Assembly (NCBI GenBank): GCA_007128515.1
Contig: SKXI01000093.1
Location: 1 to 5,839 of the forward strand
Length of the DNA: 5,839 nucleotides
Direction: 5' to 3'
DNA from: Halococcaceae archaeon
GTDB lineage: Archaea > Halobacteriota > Halobacteria > Halobacteriales > Halalkalicoccaceae
In this document: piece by piece, positions 1 through 5,529 of the stretch
Numbering within the stretch: position 1 is the stretch's first letter
Layout of the letters: each line of letters starts with the position of its first letter
Notes under the pieces: model-generated
Database searches by the model: none
Told to the model about the DNA's origin: nothing
The model's input: only the letters and a program-made list of their open reading frames with translations
Program-made: the position numbers and the translations under genes

Positions 1-146
1 AGTCGCGGCTGGAGCGGCGGACGAGCGAACGGAGCACCCCGATGGCTACCCATCGTCAGTGCCGTGTTCGGTGGAGAGCAGACTCGCCGGCCGTGACGGT
101 CACGTGAGGGTGTCGGAGCCGACCGATGACGGGCGGTCCGACCGGC

Positions 147-151
147 AGGAG
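147..151 (+). promoter_or_regulatory. Shine-Dalgarno-like AGGAG for carbamoyltransferase
   Basis: AGGAG stands six bases before the GTG at 158 and is the main sequence reason to prefer that start over the in-frame GTG at 59. No TATA-like box is visible at a suitable distance upstream. The gene may therefore be read from a promoter outside the window, possibly as part of an operon. A chance match in GC-rich DNA cannot be excluded. Confidence 0.4.
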
Positions 152-157
152 ACGAGG

Positions 158-1795
158 GTGGGTGGGACGGAGTCGGCCGGCGGACCGGAGTGGCGCCTCG
201 CGATCAATCCGGCGGTCGGAGGGTTCGGCTCGCACGAGCCGAGCGCGGTGCTCTTTCGCGGTGGTCGCCTCGTCTTCGGCGTCGAGGAGGCACGCCTCGT
301 CGGTCGGAAACACGCTCCGGGGAGGTTTCCGAGCCGAGCGATCGAGGCGTGTCTGGGGCACGTGGGCCGTTCGCTTTCCGGGGTGGACCGAGTGCTGGTG
401 CCGTGGCGGGCCGGTTCGGGGACGGGCGGCGGTGGTGACGCCGGAGTGGCTGCGATCGAACGTCGGTTGGAGCGGATCGACACGCCGGTCCCGCCGATCG
501 AGACGTTCTCGCACCACCGCTGTCACGCCGCGAGCGGGTTCTTCCCCTCGGGCTTCGACGAGGCGCTGGTACTCACGATCGACGCGCGCGGGTCGAGACA
601 CTCGACGGTCGTCTGGCACGGCGAGGGTCGATCACTGAGACGGCTCGCCGCGTACCCCGCTCCGAACAGCCTCGGCTACCTCTATGGAGCGGTCACGGGC
701 TACCTCGGCTACCGTGTCTTCGGCGGCGAGGGCCGGGTGATGGCGCTCGCGGCCCACGGCGAGGCGAACTCGGCGATCCGATCACGCCTCCGAAGCGTCG
801 TCGAAACCGGTGCCGGCTACGACGTCACGGGGCTGGTCGGTGGCGGCATCCCGTCGGGGATCGCCCGGCTGGAGACGCTGTTCGACCGCTCCCGGAGCGA
901 GCCCCCGAATCCAGCCGACGGCTGGGAGTGCGACCTCGCCTTCGAGACCCAGCGGCTGCTCGAGGAGATCGTCCTCGCGATCCGTCGGCGCTACGGCGAG
1001 CGGTCCGGGACCGGGAACGTCTGCCTGGCCGGTGGCGTGGCGGCGAACTGCGCGATGAACGGTCGGATCGCGGTCGAGCCCGGAGTGAGGGCACTGTTCG
1101 TCCCGCCGGTTCCCCACGACGCGGGCGCGCCGATCGGTGCCGGGATGCTCGCGAGCGACCGATCCGCGCCTCGACCGTCGGTCTACTGCGGACCGGCGTC
1201 GTCACAGGAGGCGATCGACCGCCTGCTCCGACGACGTGGCATCACCGTCGACAGGCCGGACGACCTCCCCCACAGGGTGGCGACGCGGCTGGCGGACGGG
1301 GCGGTCGTCGGCTGGTTCCAGGGGCGACTGGAGATGGGGCCCCGGGCGCTCGGAAACCGGTCGATCCTCGCCGATCCCCGGAGCGAGGACGTACGGGACC
1401 GGATCAACGCGTTCGTCAAACACCGCGAACCCTGGCGGCCGCTCGCCCCGTCGATCCTCGAGTCCGCGGCCGACTCCTACTTCGAGTCGGGGCCAGACCC
1501 GTACATGAGCCGTACCGTACCCGTCCGTCGGGATCGTCGTGGGACGATCCCCGCCGTGGTCCACCCCGCGGACGGGACGGCGAGACCCCAGACGGTCTCG
1601 GCCGACCGCACCCCGCGATACCACCGGTTGCTCGTCGCGTTCGAGGCGCTGACCGGCGTCCCGCTGTTGCTCAACACCTCGTTCAACGACCGAGGCCGAC
1701 CGATCGTCGCCACGCCGGCGGACGCGCTCTCGGCGGCCGAGTCGATGGCGCTCGACCTGCTCGTCCTCGGCGACGCCGTGGTCGAGCGTCGCTGA
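158..1795 (+). CDS. NodU/TobZ-family O-carbamoyltransferase
   Basis: Predicted to transfer a carbamoyl group from carbamoyl phosphate, via carbamoyl-adenylate, to a hydroxyl of an unidentified acceptor in the cytoplasm. From the GTG at 158 it is 545 residues, near the usual family length. The N-terminal Kae1-like domain shows INPAVGGFGSHEPSA (16-30), VEEARLVGRKHAPGRFPS (42-59), HHRCHAASGFFPS (119-131), the SLGYLYGAVTGYLGY stretch (171-185) and LAGGVAANCAMNG (290-302). H119 and H123, with D321 in HDAGAPIGAG, match the metal ligands of the fold. The C-terminal YrdC-like domain shows GWFQGRLEMGPRALGNRS (385-402), KHREPWRPLAPS (421-432), DGTARPQTV (472-480) and LLNTSFNDRGRPI (504-516). The start at 158 was chosen because AGGAG lies six bases upstream and the family begins near WRLAINPA. 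A GTG at 59 is in frame, and the frame stays open to the left edge, so a longer protein is possible. Family assignment is firm; the acceptor is unknown. Confidence 0.9.
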   Translation: MGGTESAGGPEWRLAINPAVGGFGSHEPSAVLFRGGRLVFGVEEARLVGRKHAPGRFPSRAIEACLGHVGRSLSGVDRVLVPWRAGSGTGGGGDAGVAAIERRLERIDTPVPPIETFSHHRCHAASGFFPSGFDEALVLTIDARGSRHSTVVWHGEGRSLRRLAAYPAPNSLGYLYGAVTGYLGYRVFGGEGRVMALAAHGEANSAIRSRLRSVVETGAGYDVTGLVGGGIPSGIARLETLFDRSRSEPPNPADGWECDLAFETQRLLEEIVLAIRRRYGERSGTGNVCLAGGVAANCAMNGRIAVEPGVRALFVPPVPHDAGAPIGAGMLASDRSAPRPSVYCGPASSQEAIDRLLRRRGITVDRPDDLPHRVATRLADGAVVGWFQGRLEMGPRALGNRSILADPRSEDVRDRINAFVKHREPWRPLAPSILESAADSYFESGPDPYMSRTVPVRRDRRGTIPAVVHPADGTARPQTVSADRTPRYHRLLVAFEALTGVPLLLNTSFNDRGRPIVATPADALSAAESMALDLLVLGDAVVERR

Positions 1796-1811
1796 GGGTG
1801 GGCCGTGGGGA

Positions 1812-2102
1812 CTACCCGTCCCGTGGATCGATCTTCTCGAGCGCGCTCGTCGAGCCGCAGTCGGGACAGGCCAGTACACCCTTCACTTCGGTCCTGGCCT
1901 CGTCGTGTGGAAAGGTCGCCCCACAGTCGGTACACCGCGTGTTCTCCCTGCTGACCAGCGCGGTGTGCTGGCTGGGGATCCCCCTGATCACGCTCGACGC
2001 ACACGATGGACAGGATAGTCGGTCTTCCTCGCCCGTGAGCGCGGCGCTCCGCGGAAAGGTGGCCCCGCACTCGACACACCGCGCGTCGACCGGCTCGACC
2101 AT
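1812..2102 (-). CDS. Small tandem zinc-ribbon protein
   Basis: A 96-residue acidic protein that is almost entirely two zinc ribbons in tandem. Ribbon 1 has C9-x2-C12 and C31-x2-C34; ribbon 2 has C57-x2-C60 and C79-x2-C82. Each has 18 residues between its CxxC pairs, and both first knuckles read C-x2-CGATFP, so the protein is an internal duplication. Such small haloarchaeal zinc-finger proteins are presumed to bind nucleic acid or protein, but no specific role can be read here. The start MVEPVDARC at 2102 puts the first ribbon at the N-terminus. An alternative ATG at 2129 adds nine residues. Neither start has a clear TATA box or ribosome-binding site. The gene converges on the carbamoyltransferase, with 16 bases between the two stop codons. 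It lies downstream of repeat copy A on the same strand. Confidence 0.8.
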   Translation of the reverse strand: MVEPVDARCVECGATFPRSAALTGEEDRLSCPSCASSVIRGIPSQHTALVSRENTRCTDCGATFPHDEARTEVKGVLACPDCGSTSALEKIDPRDG

Positions 2103-2244
2103 TGCTATCACGTAGCGTTCCGCTGGCATCAATGTGACGCCGGTCGGAACCGAGCGGGGGAGGTGCCGGCGTCCCTTCTTCGTACGGACTCCTGTCCCCG
2201 TGTACCGCCCGGACCGAGCGGTGGGTACCGGTCCGACCGGGACG

Positions 2245-2262
2245 GACGGACAGGTGTCCGTC
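2245..2262. repeat. Small perfect hairpin beside repeat copy A
   Basis: GACGGAC (2245-2251) and GTCCGTC (2256-2262) form a perfect 7-bp inverted repeat with a four-base loop AGGT. It ends one base before repeat copy A begins. There is no T-run on either side, so it is not called a terminator. Repeat copy B has no equivalent at its corresponding edge, so this hairpin is not part of the shared element. Confidence 0.45.
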
Positions 2263-2348
2263 TCATACTGATTGGTGCGAGTCGTCCCGGTATCGACCGC
2301 CCGATATCGTGCGATCGAACCGGGAAACAGTCGCACCAATCACTATCA
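2263..2348 (-). repeat. 86-bp palindromic repeat, copy A
   Basis: It aligns without gaps to 4605-4690 at 80 of 86 positions; differences are at 2268, 2273, 2286, 2310, 2324 and 2326. The outer arms 2263-2280 and 2331-2348 are inverted repeats, with a perfect 12-bp core TGATTGGTGCGA. An inner stem pairs CCCGGT (2286-2291) with ACCGGG (2319-2324), and a near-palindrome (2298-2313, one mismatch) forms the centre. Read on the minus strand it begins TGA TAG TGA, and the first TGA is the stop codon of the amphi-Trp gene. It could be a REP- or MITE-like mobile palindrome or a 3'-end RNA structure. The repeat and its palindromy are seen directly; function is inference. Confidence 0.9.
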
Positions 2349-2648
2349 CTCGACGGAGAGGCCGCCCCGCTCGTCCGGTTCGGTGAACGCGATCTCGATC
2401 TCGAGTTCGCGTTCGCGTCGGGTCGTGAACTCGATCTCGACTTCGATCGGCTCGGCGTACTCGAACGGGATCTCCCAGTCGGTGCCCGTGACGGTCACCC
2501 GCGGCCCTTCCTCGACGGCGTCGGCGAGCGCTCGGAGGAACCTCGCCGTCTCCGTCCCCGAGCGGAACACCTCGCGTTCGAAGAAGCCGTCCGTGATCAC
2601 CGTTCGCTCGTGGGTCTCTCGATCCGGGAACTCCACCGTCTCTCCCAT
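2346..2648 (-). CDS. amphi-Trp domain-containing protein
   Basis: A 100-residue acidic protein matching the amphi-Trp domain family, common in haloarchaea and without an assigned biochemical role. A helical segment at about 32-46 (ETARFLRALADAVEEG) leads into alternating polar/hydrophobic beta strands: RVTVTGTDWEIPFEY (50-64, with W58) and IEVEIEFTTRRERELEIEIAF (in 68-88). The domain appears complete, followed by a short tail ending at residue 100. The start at 2648 is supported by a TATA-like CTTTAAG about 27 bases upstream, giving a leaderless transcript. The TGA stop is the first codon of repeat copy A and is followed in frame by TAG and TGA. The gene is divergent from the ArsR-like regulator, 84 bases away, so that protein may control it; this is inference from position only. 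Confidence 0.85.
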   Translation of the reverse strand: MGETVEFPDRETHERTVITDGFFEREVFRSGTETARFLRALADAVEEGPRVTVTGTDWEIPFEYAEPIEVEIEFTTRRERELEIEIAFTEPDERGGLSVE

Positions 2649-2671
2649 GCAGGGGGGAGGTCCCTCTCCGG

Positions 2672-2678
2672 CTTAAAG
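2672..2678 (-). promoter_or_regulatory. TATA-like box for the amphi-Trp gene
   Basis: The minus strand reads CTTTAAG here, centred about 27 bases upstream of the ATG at 2648. That is the spacing expected for a leaderless haloarchaeal transcript. The adjoining TTAAGCCGGA string recurs in the promoter of the membrane/zinc-ribbon gene. Confidence 0.6.
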
Positions 2679-2703
2679 ACCGACCCGATCGGCCGAGGAT
2701 AGC

Positions 2704-2708
2704 TATAT
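2704..2708 (+). promoter_or_regulatory. TATA-like box for the ArsR-like gene
   Basis: TATAT is centred about 27 bases before the ATG at 2733, consistent with leaderless transcription. Two direct copies of CGGCCGA (2690-2696 and 2714-2720) bracket it, 24 bases apart. They are possible operator half-sites, although short GC-rich words recur by chance. Confidence 0.6.
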
Positions 2709-2732
2709 GGCGGCGGCCGACCACCTCCGGGT

Positions 2733-3017
2733 ATGTCGCTCATCGACGTCTTCGGGAGCACCCCCAGACTCCGCATCGTGCGGGAGCTGACCCGGGGCCC
2801 GATGTACGTCTCCGAACTCGCCGAGACAGTCGGAATGGACGGCGCTACGGCGGTCCACCACCTCTCCGTGCTCGAGGAGGCGGGGGTGCTCGAACCCTAC
2901 CGACAGGGAAACCGCAAGTACTACCGGCTCGTCCGCTCGGTCAGACTCGAGGCGAGCCCCCCGCCGGAGCGCTCGTTCGTCCTCCAGGCGAGCGAACAGC
3001 CCTCCCAGTCGGACTGA
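2733..3017 (+). CDS. ArsR-like winged helix-turn-helix regulator
   Basis: A 94-residue protein consisting of a single winged helix-turn-helix. Residues 1-20 (DVFGSTPRLRIVRELT) form the opening helices, and 24-53 the helix-turn-helix (MYVSELAETVG, then the recognition helix near ATAVHHLSVLEEAG). The wing is LEPYRQGNRKYYRLV (53-67). A charged, proline-containing tail of about 25 residues follows. There is no cysteine, so the classical ArsR/SmtB cysteine metal site is absent and the signal sensed is unknown. It probably binds DNA as a dimer in the cytoplasm, as is usual for the family. The ATG at 2733 is preceded by a TATA-like box at leaderless spacing. It is divergent from the amphi-Trp gene, so it may regulate itself and that neighbour; this is untested inference. 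Confidence 0.85.
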   Translation: MSLIDVFGSTPRLRIVRELTRGPMYVSELAETVGMDGATAVHHLSVLEEAGVLEPYRQGNRKYYRLVRSVRLEASPPPERSFVLQASEQPSQSD

Positions 3018-3114
3018 TTCGGACGATCGGAGGCCCGTACCGGCGATCGGCGATGACCCGCGACAGCCGTTCGTACGGGGGTGCCACGTCGTCCGATACT
3101 CGGGACGGATACGA

Positions 3115-3120
3115 CTATAC
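3115..3120 (+). promoter_or_regulatory. TATA-like box for the Rid-family gene
   Basis: CTATAC is centred about 26 bases before the ATG at 3144. This supports that ATG, with a leaderless transcript, over the upstream in-frame start at 3081, which would place the TATA box inside the coding region. Confidence 0.6.
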
Positions 3121-3143
3121 TCCTCGGGAGCGACCGATCCCCG

Positions 3144-3566
3144 ATGAAGAAATCACTGATCGAATCGGATTTCGCCGAGAGCGTCGATCACGAGGTGGCC
3201 TTCTCCGATGCGGTCGCGGTGGAGATGGAGGCGTACACGCGCGTCTTCATCAGCGGTATCGTCGCTCGCGAGGACAGCATCGAGGCGCAGACGCGCGGGT
3301 GTCTCGAGGGGATCGAGACGATCCTGGAGAGGTTCGGCGGATCGTTCGAGGACGTCGTCCGCGTTCGCCTCTACGTTACGGAGCCACACCTGGACGACGA
3401 CAGCCTCGAGACCATCCACGACGTCCGACGGGAGTTCTTCGACTCGGAGTATCCGGCCAGTACGCTCGTCGAAGTGAGTGGCTTGGTGAGTGAGGACCTC
3501 TCCATCGAGATCGACGCCGATGCGATCGTCCCGGACGACGCCTGGGAAGCGACGCACGTCGATTGA
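3144..3566 (+). CDS. Rid (YjgF/YER057c/UK114) family protein
   Basis: A 140-residue cytoplasmic protein of the Rid superfamily, whose RidA members hydrolyse reactive enamine/imine intermediates as trimers. Recognisable elements are the strand TRVFISGIVARE (32-43), the long helix QTRGCLEGIETILERFGGS (49-67), the strand VVRVRLYVTEP (71-81) and the C-terminal strands PASTLVEVSGL (104-114) and LSIEIDADAIVP (119-130). The arginine that binds the substrate carboxylate in RidA lies in the motif PARSCVEV. Here the aligned residue is S106, so canonical enamine deaminase activity is doubtful; several Rid subfamilies also lack this Arg. The start at 3144 fits the TATA box and the family N-terminus. The gene converges on the membrane/zinc-ribbon gene, with 67 bases between stop codons. 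Its substrate is not deducible. Confidence 0.88.
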   Translation: MKKSLIESDFAESVDHEVAFSDAVAVEMEAYTRVFISGIVAREDSIEAQTRGCLEGIETILERFGGSFEDVVRVRLYVTEPHLDDDSLETIHDVRREFFDSEYPASTLVEVSGLVSEDLSIEIDADAIVPDDAWEATHVD

Positions 3567-3633
3567 TTTCGACAGACGAGTCGTACCGGTTCCGCCGGCG
3601 GCCGATCGCGGCGGATCGAACCGCTTCGGCCGC

Positions 3634-4473
3634 CTACATCGACCGCGAGCGGAGCGCACGCAGCCGTGTGGCGGGTCGCTCGTCGGTGCCCACGACAGCG
3701 GCTTCCGCGACCGGCGTCTCACACGCCGAACAGACCAGCTCCACGACCGTGTGTGGGCGCTCACAACAGTGTTCGGCGACGTACTCCTCCGGTTCGAGCG
3801 CCGCTCGACAGTCCGGACACTCCTCGAGGAACAGCCGCAGCCCCCGGAGCACGTCGAGGCGTTCGGTGGGATCGAGGTCGGTCCAGGTCTCCAGACGAGC
3901 CTCGAGTTCGGCCGCGGCGGCGAGGTCCGCTCCGAGCGCCGCCGTCGAGAGCCACCGTTTGGACTTCCTCCCGTCTACCACGGCGGCGGCCTCGCCGTGC
4001 ATCGAGACCTCACCGGCGCCGAGGGCCTCCTCGATGGCCGTTTCGCTGAACCCGGTACCCCGCATCTCGGCGATCCGTCCGATCCACGCCTCGCCGAACG
4101 CCTCGGTCAGCCGGGCGTCGCCGCCGTCCTCGGTCGTCTCCAGCGCGCCGGCAGCGACGAGCAGCTCGTCCGTCGGAGCGTCCGGATCGACGTCGATCCG
4201 TCTCCCCGCGAACGACTCCTTCCCGAAGAGCGCGAGCACCCGTGAGGGGAGGTAGCGTTTCGTGAGTTCGGGGGTGCCCGGAACGAGGTAGCCCCGGAGG
4301 TAGACGGCGCCGAGCGCGAGGACCAGGACGACCGCGCCTATACCCGGATCGAGGAGCAGACCGACGGGGACGGCGAGCGCGAGCGAGAGCGCGACGTTGA
4401 CGACGGTACAGGGGAGACAGCGGTTCTCGCCCGTGTACTCGGGCTGGCGCAGGCGGCCGATCACCTCGGGCAT
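3634..4473 (-). CDS. Membrane-anchored protein with C-terminal zinc ribbon, function unknown
   Basis: A 279-residue protein I do not recognise as a named family; it has the look of a conserved haloarchaeal hypothetical. A short cytoplasmic-type N-terminus contains C19-x2-C22 (ENRCLPCTVVN). Two hydrophobic segments follow, about 24-41 and 44-64, forming a likely helical hairpin in the membrane. The middle (70-215) is soluble and acidic, with alanine-rich helices around 176-196. The C-terminus holds CPDC (219-222), CC (236-237) and CSAC (248-251), a likely zinc ribbon. The last residues are basic (RLRALRSRS). The ATG at 4473 has a TATA-like GTTAAG about 29 bases upstream, so a leaderless transcript is likely. 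A membrane-tethered regulator or scaffold would fit the layout, but that is speculation. Coding status is strong; function is not. Confidence 0.8.
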   Translation of the reverse strand: MPEVIGRLRQPEYTGENRCLPCTVVNVALSLALAVPVGLLLDPGIGAVVLVLALGAVYLRGYLVPGTPELTKRYLPSRVLALFGKESFAGRRIDVDPDAPTDELLVAAGALETTEDGGDARLTEAFGEAWIGRIAEMRGTGFSETAIEEALGAGEVSMHGEAAAVVDGRKSKRWLSTAALGADLAAAAELEARLETWTDLDPTERLDVLRGLRLFLEECPDCRAALEPEEYVAEHCCERPHTVVELVCSACETPVAEAAVVGTDERPATRLRALRSRSM

Positions 4474-4499
4474 CGGGAGTGGGGTTGGGAGGGTTCCGG

Positions 4500-4505
4500 C
4501 TTAAC
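4500..4505 (-). promoter_or_regulatory. TATA-like box for the membrane/zinc-ribbon gene
   Basis: The minus strand reads GTTAAG, centred about 29 bases upstream of the ATG at 4473. The sequence TTAAGCCGGA spanning and following it is identical to that at the amphi-Trp promoter (2668-2677), hinting at a shared promoter type. Confidence 0.5.
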
Positions 4506-4604
4506 TCTTGTACGTGGCGGGAGTCCGGTTGGATCGGCCCGTGCATCCGGCCCGTCACCGGAGCGAGGTAGCGACTGGCCTGAACCGACTTACAACCGAC
4601 CCTC

Positions 4605-4690
4605 TCATAGTGATCGGTGCGAGTCGTTCCGGTATCGACCGCCCGATATCGGGCGATCGAACCGGTACACAGTCGCACCAATCACTATCA
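4605..4690 (-). repeat. 86-bp palindromic repeat, copy B
   Basis: Same length and orientation as 2263-2348, with six substitutions and no gaps. The outer arms 4605-4622 and 4673-4690 form an 18-bp stem with one mismatch and one G-U wobble on the minus-strand RNA. The centre, CGCCCGATATCGGGCG (4640-4655), is a perfect 16-bp palindrome. An internal loop separates the outer arms from the inner stem (CCGGT with ACCGG). Read on the minus strand it begins TGA TAG TGA, and the first TGA is the stop codon of the VOC gene. It lies between the VOC gene and the promoter of the membrane/zinc-ribbon gene. REP/MITE-like origin or a 3'-end RNA role are both possible. Confidence 0.9.
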
Positions 4691-5107
4691 CACGTCGTCG
4701 TGGGTCAACAGCGTTCTATCCACCGTGGGTGGGTCGTAGGTGACGACCTCGAGGAGGGTGCCGTCCGGGTCGAGGAAGTAAAACCCCTCGAACTCCCCCC
4801 AGTCGTACGGCCCCTGCTTCGGGAACTGGCCATCGAGGTCGGCGACCAGCCGCTCGTACCCCTCGCGTCCCGTTTCGAAGGCCACGTGGGCCTTGTCGAG
4901 CGGGTGGTCGATCCCGACCTCGTCCCAGTTCTCCGCCCGGCCGGTCTCGGCGAGCGTCACGACCGTCTCGCCGGCGCGGAACATGGCGTGGTCGCCCTGG
5001 AACTCCTCGGGCGCGCGGAGCAGTTCGAGGCCGAGCGTCCCGCGGTAGAACTCGTAGCAGGGGTCGAGACGGTCGACGTCCACGTTGATGTGATCGACGG
5101 CCCGCAT
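4688..5107 (-). CDS. VOC (glyoxalase/dioxygenase-like) family protein
   Basis: A 139-residue vicinal-oxygen-chelate protein with the expected two beta-alpha-beta-beta-beta modules. The first starts DHINVDVDRLDPCYEFYRG (5-23), with the typical FYRGTLGLELL (20-30). The second runs from about 72 (KAHVAFET) through FEGFYFLDPDGTLLEVVTY (106-124). Candidate metal ligands are H6, H74 and E120, the usual His/His/Glu pattern, so it probably binds a divalent metal. The reaction and substrate cannot be assigned; the family includes isomerases, lyases, dioxygenases and resistance proteins. It is the second gene of an operon, its ATG lying one base after the cupin stop codon (TGAgATG). Its own TGA stop is the first codon of repeat copy B, followed in frame by TAG and TGA. 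Confidence 0.88.
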   Translation of the reverse strand: MRAVDHINVDVDRLDPCYEFYRGTLGLELLRAPEEFQGDHAMFRAGETVVTLAETGRAENWDEVGIDHPLDKAHVAFETGREGYERLVADLDGQFPKQGPYDWGEFEGFYFLDPDGTLLEVVTYDPPTVDRTLLTHDDV

Positions 5108-5108
5108 C

Positions 5109-5477
5109 TCACTGGCGGTCCGCGGTCGCCGTCGCGGCGGGCGACCCCCAGTTCGGTCCCTCTCGCGGGGGTGCGAGCACGCCGACGCCGACCGCCGGTT
5201 CGCTCCCGCGGTTCTCCGCGCCGTGGAGTTCGCCGCTCGGGAAGCGGTAGGCGTCGCCCGGCCGGAGCGTCCGTTCCTCGCCCTCGACGAGCGCGGTGAG
5301 CGTCCCCGAGAGCATGAACCCGATCTGCTCGTTGTCGTGGCGATGGGGCGGCAGCCTCGCCCCGGGGTCGATCCGCCAGTACTTCATTCCCGCCCGGTCG
5401 CCGGTCGGCAGGTCGCCGAGGTACACGCCCTCGGCCACCTCGTCGAACCGGACGTCCGCGGTGTTCACACGGTCCAT
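5109..5477 (-). CDS. Cupin domain-containing protein
   Basis: A 122-residue single-domain cupin. Motif 1 is PPHRHDNEQIGFMLSG (43-58), giving metal ligands H45, H47 and E50. Motif 2 is GDAYRFPSGELHGAEN (74-89), matching G-x5-P-x-G-x2-H-x3-N with H85 as the fourth ligand, so the metal site is complete. Small cupins like this can be metal enzymes (oxygenase, isomerase) or sensors of small molecules; which applies here is not evident. The ATG at 5477 was chosen because the TATA box about 34 bases upstream would give a transcript starting a few bases before it. Extending the frame further upstream would overlap the divergent promoter and gene. It is the first gene of an operon with the VOC gene, separated by one base, suggesting the two products act on the same compound. 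Confidence 0.88.
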   Translation of the reverse strand: MDRVNTADVRFDEVAEGVYLGDLPTGDRAGMKYWRIDPGARLPPHRHDNEQIGFMLSGTLTALVEGEERTLRPGDAYRFPSGELHGAENRGSEPAVGVGVLAPPREGPNWGSPAATATADRQ

Positions 5478-5507
5478 GAGGATCCGTGAGGAACTACGAC
5501 GGATCAC

Positions 5508-5515
5508 GTATAAAG
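5508..5515 (-). promoter_or_regulatory. TATA box of the cupin-VOC operon
   Basis: The minus strand reads CTTTATAC, a good archaeal TATA box, centred about 34 bases upstream of the cupin ATG. That implies a 5' leader of only several bases. It is back-to-back with the TATA box of the divergent binding-protein-like gene. Confidence 0.7.
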
Positions 5516-5529
5516 GTACCGTCGGAATT

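Noticed and set aside
1202..1879. A 225-codon minus-strand frame opposite the carbamoyltransferase
   Set aside because: It is antisense to conserved carbamoyltransferase motifs, with arginine-rich low-information sequence.
928..2115. A 395-codon plus-strand frame overlapping the carbamoyltransferase and the zinc-ribbon gene
   Set aside because: It is Arg/Pro/Gly-rich, lies in another frame of well-supported genes and shows no domain; it is a GC-rich shadow.
1812..2339. A 175-codon minus-strand frame starting with TTG inside repeat copy A and running in frame into the tandem zinc-ribbon gene
   Set aside because: The segment before 2129 is translated repeat and intergenic DNA with no domain. 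The same peptide-like string arises from copy B, where it leads into non-coding frame, so the continuity is coincidental.
3081..3143. A 21-codon upstream extension of the Rid-family protein
   Set aside because: It contains the TATA-like box and adds residues not typical of the family; the ATG at 3144 fits both.
3591..3615. A 7-bp stem (TCCGCCG / CGGCGGA) between the convergent Rid and membrane-protein genes as a terminator
   Set aside because: There is an 11-base loop and no T-run on either strand. Such stems are frequent in GC-rich DNA.
3490..4245. Long plus-strand frames opposite the membrane/zinc-ribbon gene
   Set aside because: The minus strand there carries membrane helices and ordered CxxC motifs with a promoter. 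The plus frames have shadow composition and no recognisable domain.
2263..4690. Interpreting the two 86-bp repeats as the ends of one 2.4-kb composite transposon
   Set aside because: The copies are direct repeats, the genes between them look like ordinary chromosomal genes, there is no transposase, and no target-site duplication is visible.
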